Below are positions 34,001-42,745 of a DNA stretch of 64,000 nt, piece by piece. The stretch's first letter is position 1. The number at the start of each line of letters is the position of its first letter. The notes under the pieces were generated by a model. The model saw only the letters and a program-made list of their open reading frames with translations, made no database searches and was not told where the DNA came from. Made by a program: the position numbers and the translations under genes. The DNA comes from SIG607 sp045601805 (lineage in GTDB: Bacteria > Bacillota > Clostridia > Oscillospirales > Acutalibacteraceae), in contig JAZSAJ010000046.1 in the NCBI GenBank assembly GCA_045601805.1, positions 47,276 through 111,275 on the forward strand, read 5' to 3'.

Positions 34001-34071
34001 GCTGCATAGTACAAGCAGCGGTGTATATATAAATACACCTTGCTTGGTGCTAACGGGAATTTGTCACCGAG
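34001..34071 (+). promoter_or_regulatory. Three tandem hairpins in the rpsL-rpsG intercistronic region
   Basis: GCTGC/GCAGC (34001-34019), GGTGTAT/ATACACC (34020-34039) and CTTGGTG/CACCGAG (34043-34071) form successive stems in a 127-base gap that ends in AAGGAGGG and the GTG start of rpsG. In E. coli S7 represses its operon from an rpsL-rpsG intercistronic structure; a similar role here is an inference. Confidence 0.45.
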
Positions 34072-34108
34072 TACCTGTGATATCATCATTATGAAGGAGG
34101 GAAGTAAA

Positions 34109-34579
34109 GTGCCAAGAAGAGGTATAATCGCTAAGCGCGATGTTTTGCCGGATCCGGTATACAATTCAAAGGTTGTTACTCGTCTTATCAACAACATTAT
34201 GCTTGATGGTAAAAAGGGTGTAGCCCAGAAAATTGTTTATGGTGCTTTCGACATTATTAGTGAAAAAACAGGAAAAGAACCTCTTGAGGTTTTTGCTGCA
34301 GCAATGGAAAACATTATGCCGCAGTTAGAAGTTAAAGCCGTTCGTAAAGGCGGTGCAACTTACCAAGTACCTTTTGAAGTTCGTCCTGAAAGAAAACAAA
34401 CTCTTGGTTTACGTTGGCTTACAAACTATAGCCGTGCACGTAATGAAAGAACAATGAAAGAGCGTCTTGCTGCCGAAATTCTTGATGCCGTAAACGGTGT
34501 TGGCGGTGCAGCTAAAAAACGCGACGACACACACAAAATGGCAGAAGCAAACAGAGCTTTTGCACATTACAGATGGTAG
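34109..34579 (+). CDS. rpsG: Ribosomal protein S7
   Basis: S7 nucleates assembly of the 30S head. The 156-residue protein starts at a GTG (PRRGIIAKRDVLPDPVYNSKVV) eight bases after GGAGGG; upstream in-frame codons are not part of the family. ARNERTMKERLAAEILDA and the C-terminal KKRDDTHKMAEANRAFAHYRW are typical. Confidence 0.96.
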   Translation: MPRRGIIAKRDVLPDPVYNSKVVTRLINNIMLDGKKGVAQKIVYGAFDIISEKTGKEPLEVFAAAMENIMPQLEVKAVRKGGATYQVPFEVRPERKQTLGLRWLTNYSRARNERTMKERLAAEILDAVNGVGGAAKKRDDTHKMAEANRAFAHYRW

Positions 34580-34632
34580 TTTCATACTACCGATATTTAT
34601 TGCAGTCTGCATAAGACTACAGGAGGTTATTT

Positions 34633-36714
34633 ATGGCAAGAAAAGTTTCTCTTGAAATGACCAGAAATATTGGTATTATGGCTCACATCGACGCCGGTAA
34701 AACCACCACAACTGAACGTATTCTTTTCTACACAGGTAAGAATCACAAAATGGGTGAAACCCATGATGGTGGCGCTACCATGGACTGGATGGAACAAGAA
34801 CAAGAACGTGGTATTACTATCACTTCTGCTGCTACAACTTGTTTCTGGAAAGACCATCGTATCAATATTATTGACACCCCGGGTCACGTTGACTTCACTG
34901 TTGAAGTTCAGCGTTCTTTGCGTGTACTTGACGGTTCTGTTACCGTAATGTGCGCAAAGGGTGGTGTTGAACCGCAGTCTGAAACCGTTTGGCGTCAGGC
35001 TGACGAATATAAAGTACCCCGTATGATTTACGTTAATAAAATGGACATCATGGGTGCTGACTTTTATAACGTTTTAAACATGGTTAAAGACCGTTTACAG
35101 TGTAATGCTGTTCCCATTCAGTTGCCAATCGGCGCTGAAGACACATTCCGCGGCATTGTTGACCTTGTTAATAACGAAGCAGAAATTTACTATGACGACT
35201 TAGGTAAGGATGTTAGGGTTGAAGCTATTCCCGATGATATGAAGGAATTGGCTGAAAAATACCGTACAGCCCTTATTGAAGCAGTTGTTGAACAAGACGA
35301 CGAATTAATGGAAAAATATTTTGAGGGTGAAGAACCCACCATTGAACAAATAAAAGCCATTATTCGTAAAGCAACCATTGATAATAAAATGGTTCCTGTT
35401 TGCTGCGGTACATCTTACCGTAACAAAGGCGTTCAGCCCTTGCTTGACGCTATTGTTGACTATATGCCTGCTCCTACCGACATTGAAGCTATTAAGGGTG
35501 TAAACCCCGATACCGATGAGGAAGAAGTTAGACATTCAACCGATGACGAACCGTTTGCTGCTTTGGCATTCAAAGTTGCAACCGACCCGTTTGTTGGTAA
35601 AATTTGCTATTTCCGTGTTTATTCCGGTAAAGTTGATTCCGGTGCTACTGTTTATAACTCTGTTAAAGACGGTAAAGAAAGAATGGGCCGTATCTTGCAG
35701 ATGCACGCAAACCACAGAGAAGACCTTGAAACCTGTTATTCGGGTGACATCGCTGCTGCGGTTGGCCTTAAAAACACTACAACAGGTGATACACTCTGCG
35801 ATGAAAAACACCCTGTAATTCTTGAATCAATGAATTTCCCGGAACCGGTTATCCGTGTTGCAGTTGAACCTAAAACCAAAGCCGGTCAGGAAAAAATGGG
35901 TATTGCTCTTGCAAAACTTGCAGAAGAAGACCCAACCTTTAAATGCTACACCGATGAAGAAACAGGCCAAACAATTATTGCAGGTATGGGTGAACTTCAC
36001 CTTGAAATCATTGTTGACCGTTTGCTTCGTGAATTTAAAGTTGAAGCCAACGTTGGTGCTCCTCAGGTTGCTTACAAAGAAACTATTCGCACCAAAGTTG
36101 ACCACGAAACCAAATACAAACGTCAGTCCGGTGGTTCCGGTCAGTACGGTCATGTTAAAATCATTCTTGAACCTAATGAATCGGGCAAAGGTTATGAATT
36201 TATCAACTCCGTTACCGGCGGTTCTATTCCCAAAGAATATATTCCGGCTGTTGATACCGGTATCCGTGGCGCATTAAATAGCGGTGTATTGGCAAGTTAT
36301 CCTGTTGTTGACGTTAAAGTTACACTTTACGATGGTTCTTACCACGAAGTTGACTCTTCTGAAATGGCATTTAAGATTGCTGGTTCTATGGCATTCAAAG
36401 AAGCTTGCAGAAAAGCTGACCCCGTATTGCTTGAACCCATTATGAAGGTTGCTGTTAACGTTCCCGAAGAATATTTCGGCGCTGTTCAGGGCGATTTAAT
36501 CGGCCGCCGCGGTGAAATTCTTGGCTTTGAAGACAGAGGAAACATTAAGCAAATTAATGCTCATGTTCCGCTTGCAGATATGTTCGGATATGCTACCGAC
36601 CTTCGTTCCAGAACACAGGGCCGTGGCCAATATGTAATGGAACCCGATGGTTATAAAGCAGTTCCGAAGAGCGTATCAGAAAAGATTATTTCTGCACGCG
36701 CAAAGAAGGACTAA
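34633..36714 (+). CDS. fusA: Elongation factor G
   Basis: EF-G drives translocation and ribosome recycling. The 693-residue GTPase has G1 AHIDAGKTT, G2 RGITITSAAT, G3 DTPGHVDFT and G4 NKMD, followed by domain IV with GGSGQYGHV and domain V. AGGAGG precedes the ATG. It follows rpsG with no promoter visible in the 53-base gap. Confidence 0.98.
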   Translation: MARKVSLEMTRNIGIMAHIDAGKTTTTERILFYTGKNHKMGETHDGGATMDWMEQEQERGITITSAATTCFWKDHRINIIDTPGHVDFTVEVQRSLRVLDGSVTVMCAKGGVEPQSETVWRQADEYKVPRMIYVNKMDIMGADFYNVLNMVKDRLQCNAVPIQLPIGAEDTFRGIVDLVNNEAEIYYDDLGKDVRVEAIPDDMKELAEKYRTALIEAVVEQDDELMEKYFEGEEPTIEQIKAIIRKATIDNKMVPVCCGTSYRNKGVQPLLDAIVDYMPAPTDIEAIKGVNPDTDEEEVRHSTDDEPFAALAFKVATDPFVGKICYFRVYSGKVDSGATVYNSVKDGKERMGRILQMHANHREDLETCYSGDIAAAVGLKNTTTGDTLCDEKHPVILESMNFPEPVIRVAVEPKTKAGQEKMGIALAKLAEEDPTFKCYTDEETGQTIIAGMGELHLEIIVDRLLREFKVEANVGAPQVAYKETIRTKVDHETKYKRQSGGSGQYGHVKIILEPNESGKGYEFINSVTGGSIPKEYIPAVDTGIRGALNSGVLASYPVVDVKVTLYDGSYHEVDSSEMAFKIAGSMAFKEACRKADPVLLEPIMKVAVNVPEEYFGAVQGDLIGRRGEILGFEDRGNIKQINAHVPLADMFGYATDLRSRTQGRGQYVMEPDGYKAVPKSVSEKIISARAKKD

Positions 36715-36731
36715 TTTTGTAAAAATAAATC

Positions 36732-36760
36732 TTGAAATTTAGGTTCAGATTTGTTAAAAT
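36732..36760 (+). promoter_or_regulatory. Promoter of tuf
   Basis: TTGAAA, 17-bp spacer and TAAAAT between fusA and tuf give EF-Tu its own transcript besides readthrough from fusA. Confidence 0.7.
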
Positions 36761-36802
36761 AAACTTAGCAATAAAACAATTTATTTTTAGGAGGAAATTC
36801 AA

Positions 36803-38005
36803 ATGGCAAAAGCTCATTTTGAACGAAACAAACCGCACGTAAACATTGGTACTATCGGTCACGTTGACCATGGTAAGACAACTCTTACTGCTGCTATTAC
36901 CAAATACCTTTCTTTGAAAGGACAGGCAAGCTTTGAAGATTATGCAAACATCGATAAAGCTCCTGAAGAAAGAGAACGTGGTATTACAATTAATACCGCG
37001 CACGTTGAGTATGAAACTGACAACCGTCACTATGCTCACGTTGACTGCCCGGGCCACGCCGACTATGTTAAGAACATGATTACCGGTGCTGCTCAGATGG
37101 ACGGCGCTATCCTTGTTATCGCTTCTACCGATGGTCCTATGGCTCAAACAAAAGAACACCTTCTCCTTGCTCGTCAGGTAGGCGTTCCTTACATTGTTGT
37201 TTTCATGAACAAAGTTGACCAAGTTGACGACGCTGAACTTCTTGAACTTGTTGAAATGGAAATCCGTGAAACTCTTGATAAATACGAGTTCCCCGGCGAC
37301 GATACTCCCATTGTTAAAGGTTCTGCTCTTAAAGCTCTTGAATCTACTTCTAACGACCCCGCTGCTCCTGAATATGCTCCTATTGCTGAACTCATGGCAG
37401 CAGTTGACAGCTACATTCCTACTCCGGAACGTAAAGCTGACCTTCCTTTCATTATGCCTATTGAAGACGTTATGACCATTTCTGGTCGTGGTACCGTTGT
37501 AACAGGCCGTGTTGAACGTGGTCAGTTAAATGCTGGTGATGAAGTTGAAATCATTGGTCTTACCGAAGAAAGAAAGAAAACAGTTGTTACTTCTATGGAA
37601 ATGTTCCGTAAAACTCTTGACTACTGTGAAGCTGGCGATAACGTTGGTGCTCTCCTCCGTGGCGTTGCTCGTGACGAAGTAGAACGCGGTCAGGTTCTTT
37701 GCAAACCCGGTTCTATTAATCCTCACACCAAATTCCATGGTCAGGTTTATATCCTTACCAAAGAAGAAGGTGGCCGTCATACTCCTTTCTTCAACAACTA
37801 CCGTCCTCAGTTCTATTTCAGAACAACTGACGTTACCGGTGTTGTATCTCTTCCTGCAGGCACCGAAATGTGCATGCCTGGCGATAACGTAGAAATGGAC
37901 GTTGAACTCATTACTCCTATCGCTATTGAAGAAGGTCTCCGCTTCGCTATCCGTGAAGGTGGCCGTACTGTTGGTTCCGGTGTTGTTACCGCTATTAATG
38001 GCTAA
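36803..38005 (+). CDS. tuf: Elongation factor Tu
   Basis: EF-Tu delivers aminoacyl-tRNA to the ribosome. The 400-residue protein has G1 GHVDHGKTT, G2 RGITINTAH, G3 DCPGHADYV and G4 NKVD, and ends VGSGVVTAING. Strongly biased codons, AGGAGG and a dedicated promoter and terminator fit very high expression. Confidence 0.98.
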   Translation: MAKAHFERNKPHVNIGTIGHVDHGKTTLTAAITKYLSLKGQASFEDYANIDKAPEERERGITINTAHVEYETDNRHYAHVDCPGHADYVKNMITGAAQMDGAILVIASTDGPMAQTKEHLLLARQVGVPYIVVFMNKVDQVDDAELLELVEMEIRETLDKYEFPGDDTPIVKGSALKALESTSNDPAAPEYAPIAELMAAVDSYIPTPERKADLPFIMPIEDVMTISGRGTVVTGRVERGQLNAGDEVEIIGLTEERKKTVVTSMEMFRKTLDYCEAGDNVGALLRGVARDEVERGQVLCKPGSINPHTKFHGQVYILTKEEGGRHTPFFNNYRPQFYFRTTDVTGVVSLPAGTEMCMPGDNVEMDVELITPIAIEEGLRFAIREGGRTVGSGVVTAING

Positions 38006-38025
38006 TTCATAACTGAATTGTTAAG

Positions 38026-38058
38026 AACAGACAGGGTAAAACCTGTCTGTTTTTTTTG
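38026..38058 (+). terminator. Intrinsic terminator of tuf
   Basis: The 10-bp stem AACAGACAGG/CCTGTCTGTT with a six-base loop and eight T. Confidence 0.92.
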
Positions 38059-38147
38059 TTGTTTTAAATATTGTTAATTTCTTAACAATATTTACGCGTT
38101 TTTTGCAGGAAAATACAAAAAATCTGTTAGGAATTTCACAATATTTG

Positions 38148-38176
38148 TTGACACAATGGTTTTTATGTGCTATAAT
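38148..38176 (+). promoter_or_regulatory. Consensus promoter of serC-serA
   Basis: Perfect TTGACA, 17-bp spacer and perfect TATAAT. Confidence 0.85.
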
Positions 38177-38192
38177 AATGGAAAATTTTAAT

Positions 38193-38213
38193 TTATAACA
38201 TATTATGTTATAA
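38193..38213. promoter_or_regulatory. Perfect 21-bp palindrome in the serC leader
   Basis: Half-sites TTATAACATA and TATGTTATAA are exact inverted repeats around one T, about 10 bases after the predicted transcription start and 20 before serC. It could be an operator for a dimeric repressor or an RNA hairpin; AT-richness and lack of a T tract argue against a terminator. Confidence 0.45.
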
Positions 38214-38233
38214 AAGTTTTTGGAGGAATTATT

Positions 38234-39316
38234 ATGGCAAGAGTTTATAATTTCAGCGCAGGACCTTCTATGTTACCCGAAGAAGTTTTAAAAACTGCCG
38301 CTGAAGAAATGTTAGAATACGGTACAACGGGACAATCGGTAATGGAAATGTCCCACCGTTCAAAAGAATACCAAGCAATTATTGATGAAGCCGAAGCAAA
38401 TCTTCGTGAAATAATGAATATTCCAGATAATTATACTGTTTTGTTCTTACAGGGCGGTGCTTCTACCCAGTTTGCAATGGTACCCTTTAACCTTATGAAC
38501 AAAAATAAAAAAGCCGATTATGTTATTACTGGCCAGTGGGCTAAAAAGGCATATAAAGAAGCAGCTCGTTACGGTAATGCTCGCGCAATTGCTTCTTCTG
38601 AAGATAAGGTTTTCTCTTATATTCCTAAGGTAACTAAGGATATGATTGACCCTGACGCCGATTACGTTCATATTTGTATGAATAACACAATTTATGGCAC
38701 AAAATGGAACAATTTGCCCGATACCGGCGATGTTCCGCTTGTTGCCGATATTTCAAGCTGTATTCTTTCTGAACCGATTGACGTAACAAAATTCGGTGTT
38801 CTTTACGGCGGCGCACAAAAAAATGTTGCCCCTGCAGGTGTTACCATTGTAATTATAAGAAACGATTTAATTGGCAATGCAATGGATATTACTCCTACAA
38901 TGCTTAATTATAAAACACACGCTGATAACGGTTCTATGTTTAATACACCGCCTTGCTATACAATTTATATTGCAGGTCTTGTGTTTAAATGGATAAAGAA
39001 ACTCGGCGGACTTGAGGAAATGAAGAAAATTAATGTTAAAAAAGCCGAAATTCTTTATAATTTCCTTGATAATAGCAAACTTTTTAAAGGTACAGTGGCA
39101 AAAGAAGACCGTTCTTTAATGAATGTTCCATTTGTAACAGGCAATGAAGAACTTGATGCAAAATTTGTTGCAGCAGCAAAAGCGGCAGGTTTTGTAAATA
39201 TTAAGGGTCACCGTTCGGTTGGCGGTATGCGTGCTTCCATTTATAACGCAATGCCTATTGAAGGTGTCCAAAAATTGGTTGCATTTATGCAAAAATTTGA
39301 AGAGGAGAATTCCTAA
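38234..39316 (+). CDS. serC: Phosphoserine aminotransferase
   Basis: SerC converts 3-phosphohydroxypyruvate to phosphoserine with glutamate and PLP. The 360-residue protein starts RVYNFSAGPSMLPEEVL and has FLQGGASTQFAMVP and the PLP Lys in YGGAQKNVAPAG. GGAGG precedes the ATG. The stop overlaps the next start as TAATG, so serC and serA are translationally coupled. Confidence 0.96.
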   Translation: MARVYNFSAGPSMLPEEVLKTAAEEMLEYGTTGQSVMEMSHRSKEYQAIIDEAEANLREIMNIPDNYTVLFLQGGASTQFAMVPFNLMNKNKKADYVITGQWAKKAYKEAARYGNARAIASSEDKVFSYIPKVTKDMIDPDADYVHICMNNTIYGTKWNNLPDTGDVPLVADISSCILSEPIDVTKFGVLYGGAQKNVAPAGVTIVIIRNDLIGNAMDITPTMLNYKTHADNGSMFNTPPCYTIYIAGLVFKWIKKLGGLEEMKKINVKKAEILYNFLDNSKLFKGTVAKEDRSLMNVPFVTGNEELDAKFVAAAKAAGFVNIKGHRSVGGMRASIYNAMPIEGVQKLVAFMQKFEEENS

Positions 39317-40479
39317 TGTATAACATTAAGACATATAATAAAATTTCCCCAATTGGCATGAAAGAATTTCCTGCCGAAAAATATACCGTTGGCGATGATG
39401 TAACTGCTCCTGTTGGCGCTGTGGTTCGTTCTGCCGCACTTCACGACGAAGTGTTTAACCCCGAACTTTTGGCAATTGCAAGGGCAGGCGCAGGAACAAA
39501 CAATATTCCTATTGAGCGTTGCAGCGACGAAGGTATTATTGTGTTTAACACTCCCGGTGCAAACGCAAATGCCGTAAAAGAACTTGTTATTGCCGGCTTG
39601 TTAATTTGCTCAAGAAAGGTTTTACCTGCAATTGAATGGGCAAAAACTTTAAAAGGCAACGGCGACCAGGTTGGTAAAATGGTTGAAAAGGGAAAAAGCG
39701 CCTTTGCTGGCCCTGAAATTCGCGGTAAAGCAATTGGTGTTGTTGGACTTGGCGCAATTGGTGTTCTTGTTGCTAACGCTGCTAATGCTTTGGGTATGAA
39801 AGTTTACGGTTATGACCCGTACCTTTCGTTGCAAAGCGCTTGGAATCTTTCTCATAATGTTAAAAGGGCAACCGATTTAAAAGAAATTTACGAAAACTGC
39901 GATTATATTTCGTTGCATATTCCGCTAACTAAAGACACAAAAGGCACTATTGATGCTAACGCTTTTGCTTTAATGAAAGACGGCGTTCGCATTTTAAACT
40001 TTGCGCGTGACGGACTTGTAAACAGTGCCGATATGATAGTTGCACTTGAAAGCGGTAAAGTTGCTTCTTATGTAGTTGACTTCCCAACCGATGAAATGAT
40101 TGGTGTAAACGGCGTTATTTGCATACCTCACCTTGGCGCGTCTACTCCCGAATCCGAAGAAAACTGTGCCGAAATGGCGGCAAAACAACTTGTTGATTAC
40201 ATTGAAAACGGTAATATTGCCAATTCGGTAAATATGCCTAATATTTCTATGCCCAGAAGCGGTAAATATCGTGTTTGCATAATTCATAAAAACATTCCTA
40301 ATATGCTTACAACAATTACAACGGTTGTTGCAAAAGATAATGTAAATATTGAGAACCTCTTAAATAAATCAAGGGGCGATATTGCTTATACAATGCTTGA
40401 TGTTGACGATTGCGATACCGAAACCATTGCAAATCACCTAAAAGCGGCTGAAGGTATTATTAGAGTAAGAATTATTTAA
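39316..40479 (+). CDS. serA: D-3-phosphoglycerate dehydrogenase with ACT domain
   Basis: This first enzyme of serine synthesis oxidises 3-phosphoglycerate with NAD. The 387-residue protein has the NAD fold GVVGLGAIGVLVANAA, the Arg of FARDGLVN, the Glu region and the catalytic His in IPHLGASTPESEENCAEM. About 70 C-terminal residues (YRVCIIHKNIPNMLTTITTVV) form an ACT domain that could bind serine for feedback inhibition. Coupling to serC confirms the pathway; serB is not in the window. Confidence 0.92.
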   Translation: MYNIKTYNKISPIGMKEFPAEKYTVGDDVTAPVGAVVRSAALHDEVFNPELLAIARAGAGTNNIPIERCSDEGIIVFNTPGANANAVKELVIAGLLICSRKVLPAIEWAKTLKGNGDQVGKMVEKGKSAFAGPEIRGKAIGVVGLGAIGVLVANAANALGMKVYGYDPYLSLQSAWNLSHNVKRATDLKEIYENCDYISLHIPLTKDTKGTIDANAFALMKDGVRILNFARDGLVNSADMIVALESGKVASYVVDFPTDEMIGVNGVICIPHLGASTPESEENCAEMAAKQLVDYIENGNIANSVNMPNISMPRSGKYRVCIIHKNIPNMLTTITTVVAKDNVNIENLLNKSRGDIAYTMLDVDDCDTETIANHLKAAEGIIRVRII

Positions 40480-40480
40480 T

Positions 40481-40506
40481 AAAAAGCAGGGTTAACCCTG
40501 CTTTTT
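40481..40506 (+). terminator. Intrinsic terminator of serCA
   Basis: The 11-bp perfect stem AAAAAGCAGGG/CCCTGCTTTTT with loop TTAA. Confidence 0.9.
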
Positions 40507-40511
40507 GTTTG

Positions 40512-40540
40512 TTGACAACAGTAAAAAATTAAGGTATTAT
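40512..40540 (+). promoter_or_regulatory. Promoter of the nicotinate phosphoribosyltransferase gene
   Basis: TTGACA, 17-bp spacer and TATTAT. Confidence 0.75.
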
Positions 40541-40572
40541 AAAATAAATCATTCATGTAATGGGGAAGTAAA

Positions 40573-42015
40573 ATGGATAAAAGAAATTTAAGTATGCTAA
40601 TGGATTTATATGAAATGACCATGGCAAACGGTATTTTGGGTAGCGATATGCAAAACACTACCGCTTATTTTGATATGTTCTTCCGCCGTGTGCCCGATGA
40701 GGGCGGTTATGCTATTATGGCGGGTCTTGAACAGCTAATGGAATATTTTAATAATCTGCATTTTTCAGAAGATGATGTTGAATATCTAAGGGGCTTAAAT
40801 TTGTTTAGTGCGGAATTTTTAGATTTTCTGCGTGATTTTAAATTTGAGTGCGACGTTTGGGCAGTTCCCGAAGGTACACCGATTTTCCCGCGTGAGCCAA
40901 TTTTAACCGTAAAGGGCCCCATAATGCAGGCATTTATGGTTGAAACAATGGTGCTTTTAACCATTAACCATCAGTCACTTATTGCAACTAAAGCAAACCG
41001 CATTGTTCGTGCGGCTGACGGAAGGGCAGTAATGGAGTTTGGCTCGCGCCGTGCCCATGGTTACGACGCCGCAATTTACGGTGCACGCGCTGCGCTTATT
41101 GGCGGTTGCAGTGGTACTGCTTGTGTTAAAACTGCAAAAGATTTTTCTGTTCCTGCTTCGGGTACAATGGCGCACAGTTGGGTACAGCTTTTTGATACTG
41201 AATATGATGCATTTAAGGCATACGCCGAAAAATACCCCACTAAAACAGTTTTGCTTGTGGATACATATAATGTTTTAAAATCGGGTATACCTAATGCTAT
41301 AAAGGTGTTTGACGAAGTTCTAAAACCGCTTGGCTGCCGTCCTGTTGGTATTCGTATTGATAGCGGTGATATTACTTATATTACCAAAAAAGCGCGTAAA
41401 ATGCTTGATGAAGCAGGGTATACTGATTGTAAGATTATTGTTTCAAACTCGCTTGATGAGTATTTAATAAGGGATATGCTTATTCAAGGCGCCAAGGTTG
41501 ATAGTTTTGGCGTTGGCGAACGCCTTATTACCGCTTCAAGCGAAGCTGTTTTCGGCGGTGTATATAAACTTGTTGCCGTTGTTAAAGACGGCAAGGTTAT
41601 TCCTAAAATTAAGGTTAGCGAAAACACCGCAAAAATTACTATTCCCGGTATTAAAATTCCGTGGCGTTTGTATGATAAAGAAACAGGTAAATGTATTGCC
41701 GATGTTTTAACCTTAAACGATGAAAAAATTGATGACTCAAAACCCTACGAAATTTTCCACCCCGAATACACATGGAAACGCAAATTGGTTGAAAATTTTG
41801 TGGCTAAAAAGTTGCAGGTTAAAATTTTTGAAAATGGTAAACAGGTGTATAATAGCCCCTCTGTCAGCGATATTCAAAAATATTGTAAAGAACACGTTGA
41901 TTTGCTGTGGGAAGAAGTAACCCGTTTTGAAAAACCGCATACATATTATGTTGATTTATCTCAAAAACTTTGGGACCAGCGTAATGAGTTGCTTAACAGT
42001 CATTCATTCAAATAA
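40573..42015 (+). CDS. pncB: Nicotinate phosphoribosyltransferase
   Basis: PncB joins nicotinate to PRPP to form nicotinate mononucleotide in NAD salvage. The 480-residue protein starts NLSMLMDLYEMTMANGIL and has FFRRVPDEGGYAIMAGLEQ, EFGSRRAHGYDAAIYGARAALIGGC and GIRIDSGDITY, the substrate-binding segments of the family. GGGGAAG precedes the ATG. A small lipoprotein gene follows 16 bases later, apparently in the same transcript. Confidence 0.94.
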   Translation: MDKRNLSMLMDLYEMTMANGILGSDMQNTTAYFDMFFRRVPDEGGYAIMAGLEQLMEYFNNLHFSEDDVEYLRGLNLFSAEFLDFLRDFKFECDVWAVPEGTPIFPREPILTVKGPIMQAFMVETMVLLTINHQSLIATKANRIVRAADGRAVMEFGSRRAHGYDAAIYGARAALIGGCSGTACVKTAKDFSVPASGTMAHSWVQLFDTEYDAFKAYAEKYPTKTVLLVDTYNVLKSGIPNAIKVFDEVLKPLGCRPVGIRIDSGDITYITKKARKMLDEAGYTDCKIIVSNSLDEYLIRDMLIQGAKVDSFGVGERLITASSEAVFGGVYKLVAVVKDGKVIPKIKVSENTAKITIPGIKIPWRLYDKETGKCIADVLTLNDEKIDDSKPYEIFHPEYTWKRKLVENFVAKKLQVKIFENGKQVYNSPSVSDIQKYCKEHVDLLWEEVTRFEKPHTYYVDLSQKLWDQRNELLNSHSFK

Positions 42016-42031
42016 TAAAGGAGAAAAAACA

Positions 42032-42616
42032 ATGAAAAAATTATTATCTTTGCTTTTGGTACTTGTTTTGGTTTTCACATTCGCAGGTTGCGGTGAAAGG
42101 ACTAAAAATAAAGACGGAATAGATATTGAATATTATCTCTCGGTTGGTGAAATTCAGGGGGCTGAGTTTAAACTCGGTACTAAACTTGAAGATATAGAAA
42201 ATGCAAAACTAGAACATATTGAAAGCGCAACGGGCGAGGGTAACCACGACCACGGCGAAGCAATTTCGCTTGTTGAAGGTGTTGTAAGCAAACACTATGT
42301 TTATGGCCCCTACCATTATTATTACAATAAAAATAATGCGGATAAAGGTATATCCTTTATAGCTGCCTTTGATACCGCGTACGGCTTTACTGTTGGCACA
42401 ACCACCAAAGCTGAAGTTGTAAACGCTTTGGGTAAACTTAAATATACTGAAGCAAAAGCGGATGATAATGAACTGTTCTTTGCATTCATTTCTCCCTCTA
42501 ACTGTGAAAAGGTTGTTTTAACAAAAGACAATAAAGAATTAACATTCTATTTCGGTGACGGAATTTTAATGTTCGTAACCATTTGCAATACCGAAAACTG
42601 GTCACTTAACGGTTAA
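42032..42616 (+). CDS. Small lipoprotein of unknown function
   Basis: The 194-residue product has a lipoprotein signal (KKLLSLLLVLVLVFTFAGC, lipid Cys about residue 20), a His-rich segment GEGNHDHGEA, and a Tyr/His-rich stretch YVYGPYHYYYN. The C-terminal half has alternating beta-like pattern reminiscent of SmpA/BamE-like small lipoproteins, but I recognise no family. AAAGGAG at 42017 marks the ATG. It is transcribed with pncB; a functional link to NAD salvage is not evident. The His patches could bind metal. Confidence 0.7.
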   Translation: MKKLLSLLLVLVLVFTFAGCGERTKNKDGIDIEYYLSVGEIQGAEFKLGTKLEDIENAKLEHIESATGEGNHDHGEAISLVEGVVSKHYVYGPYHYYYNKNNADKGISFIAAFDTAYGFTVGTTTKAEVVNALGKLKYTEAKADDNELFFAFISPSNCEKVVLTKDNKELTFYFGDGILMFVTICNTENWSLNG

Positions 42617-42620
42617 GTAA

Positions 42621-42656
42621 AACTCTGTGAACTAAAAAGTTCACAGAGTTTTTTTG
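42621..42656 (+). terminator. Intrinsic terminator of the pncB unit
   Basis: The 13-bp perfect stem AACTCTGTGAACT/AGTTCACAGAGTT with loop AAAA and seven T. Confidence 0.93.
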
Positions 42657-42674
42657 TTAAAATTTCTCCGTTTT

Positions 42675-42702
42675 TCAATCAGGGGGACGGTTCTATGATT
42701 GA
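42675..42702 (+). repeat. REP element 1 (left end of the RAYT unit)
   Basis: The 7-bp stem TCAATCA/TGATTGA encloses a loop with the core GGGGACGGTTCT (42683-42694). Confidence 0.8.
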
Positions 42703-42728
42703 CAAAGGCGAACTCTTTATGATATAAT
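42699..42728 (+). promoter_or_regulatory. RAYT promoter using REP1 as -35
   Basis: TTGACA (42699-42704), 18-bp spacer and TATAAT (42723-42728). The -35 begins within the right stem arm of REP1. Confidence 0.6.
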
Positions 42729-42745
42729 TGTTTTGGTGATGAAAT

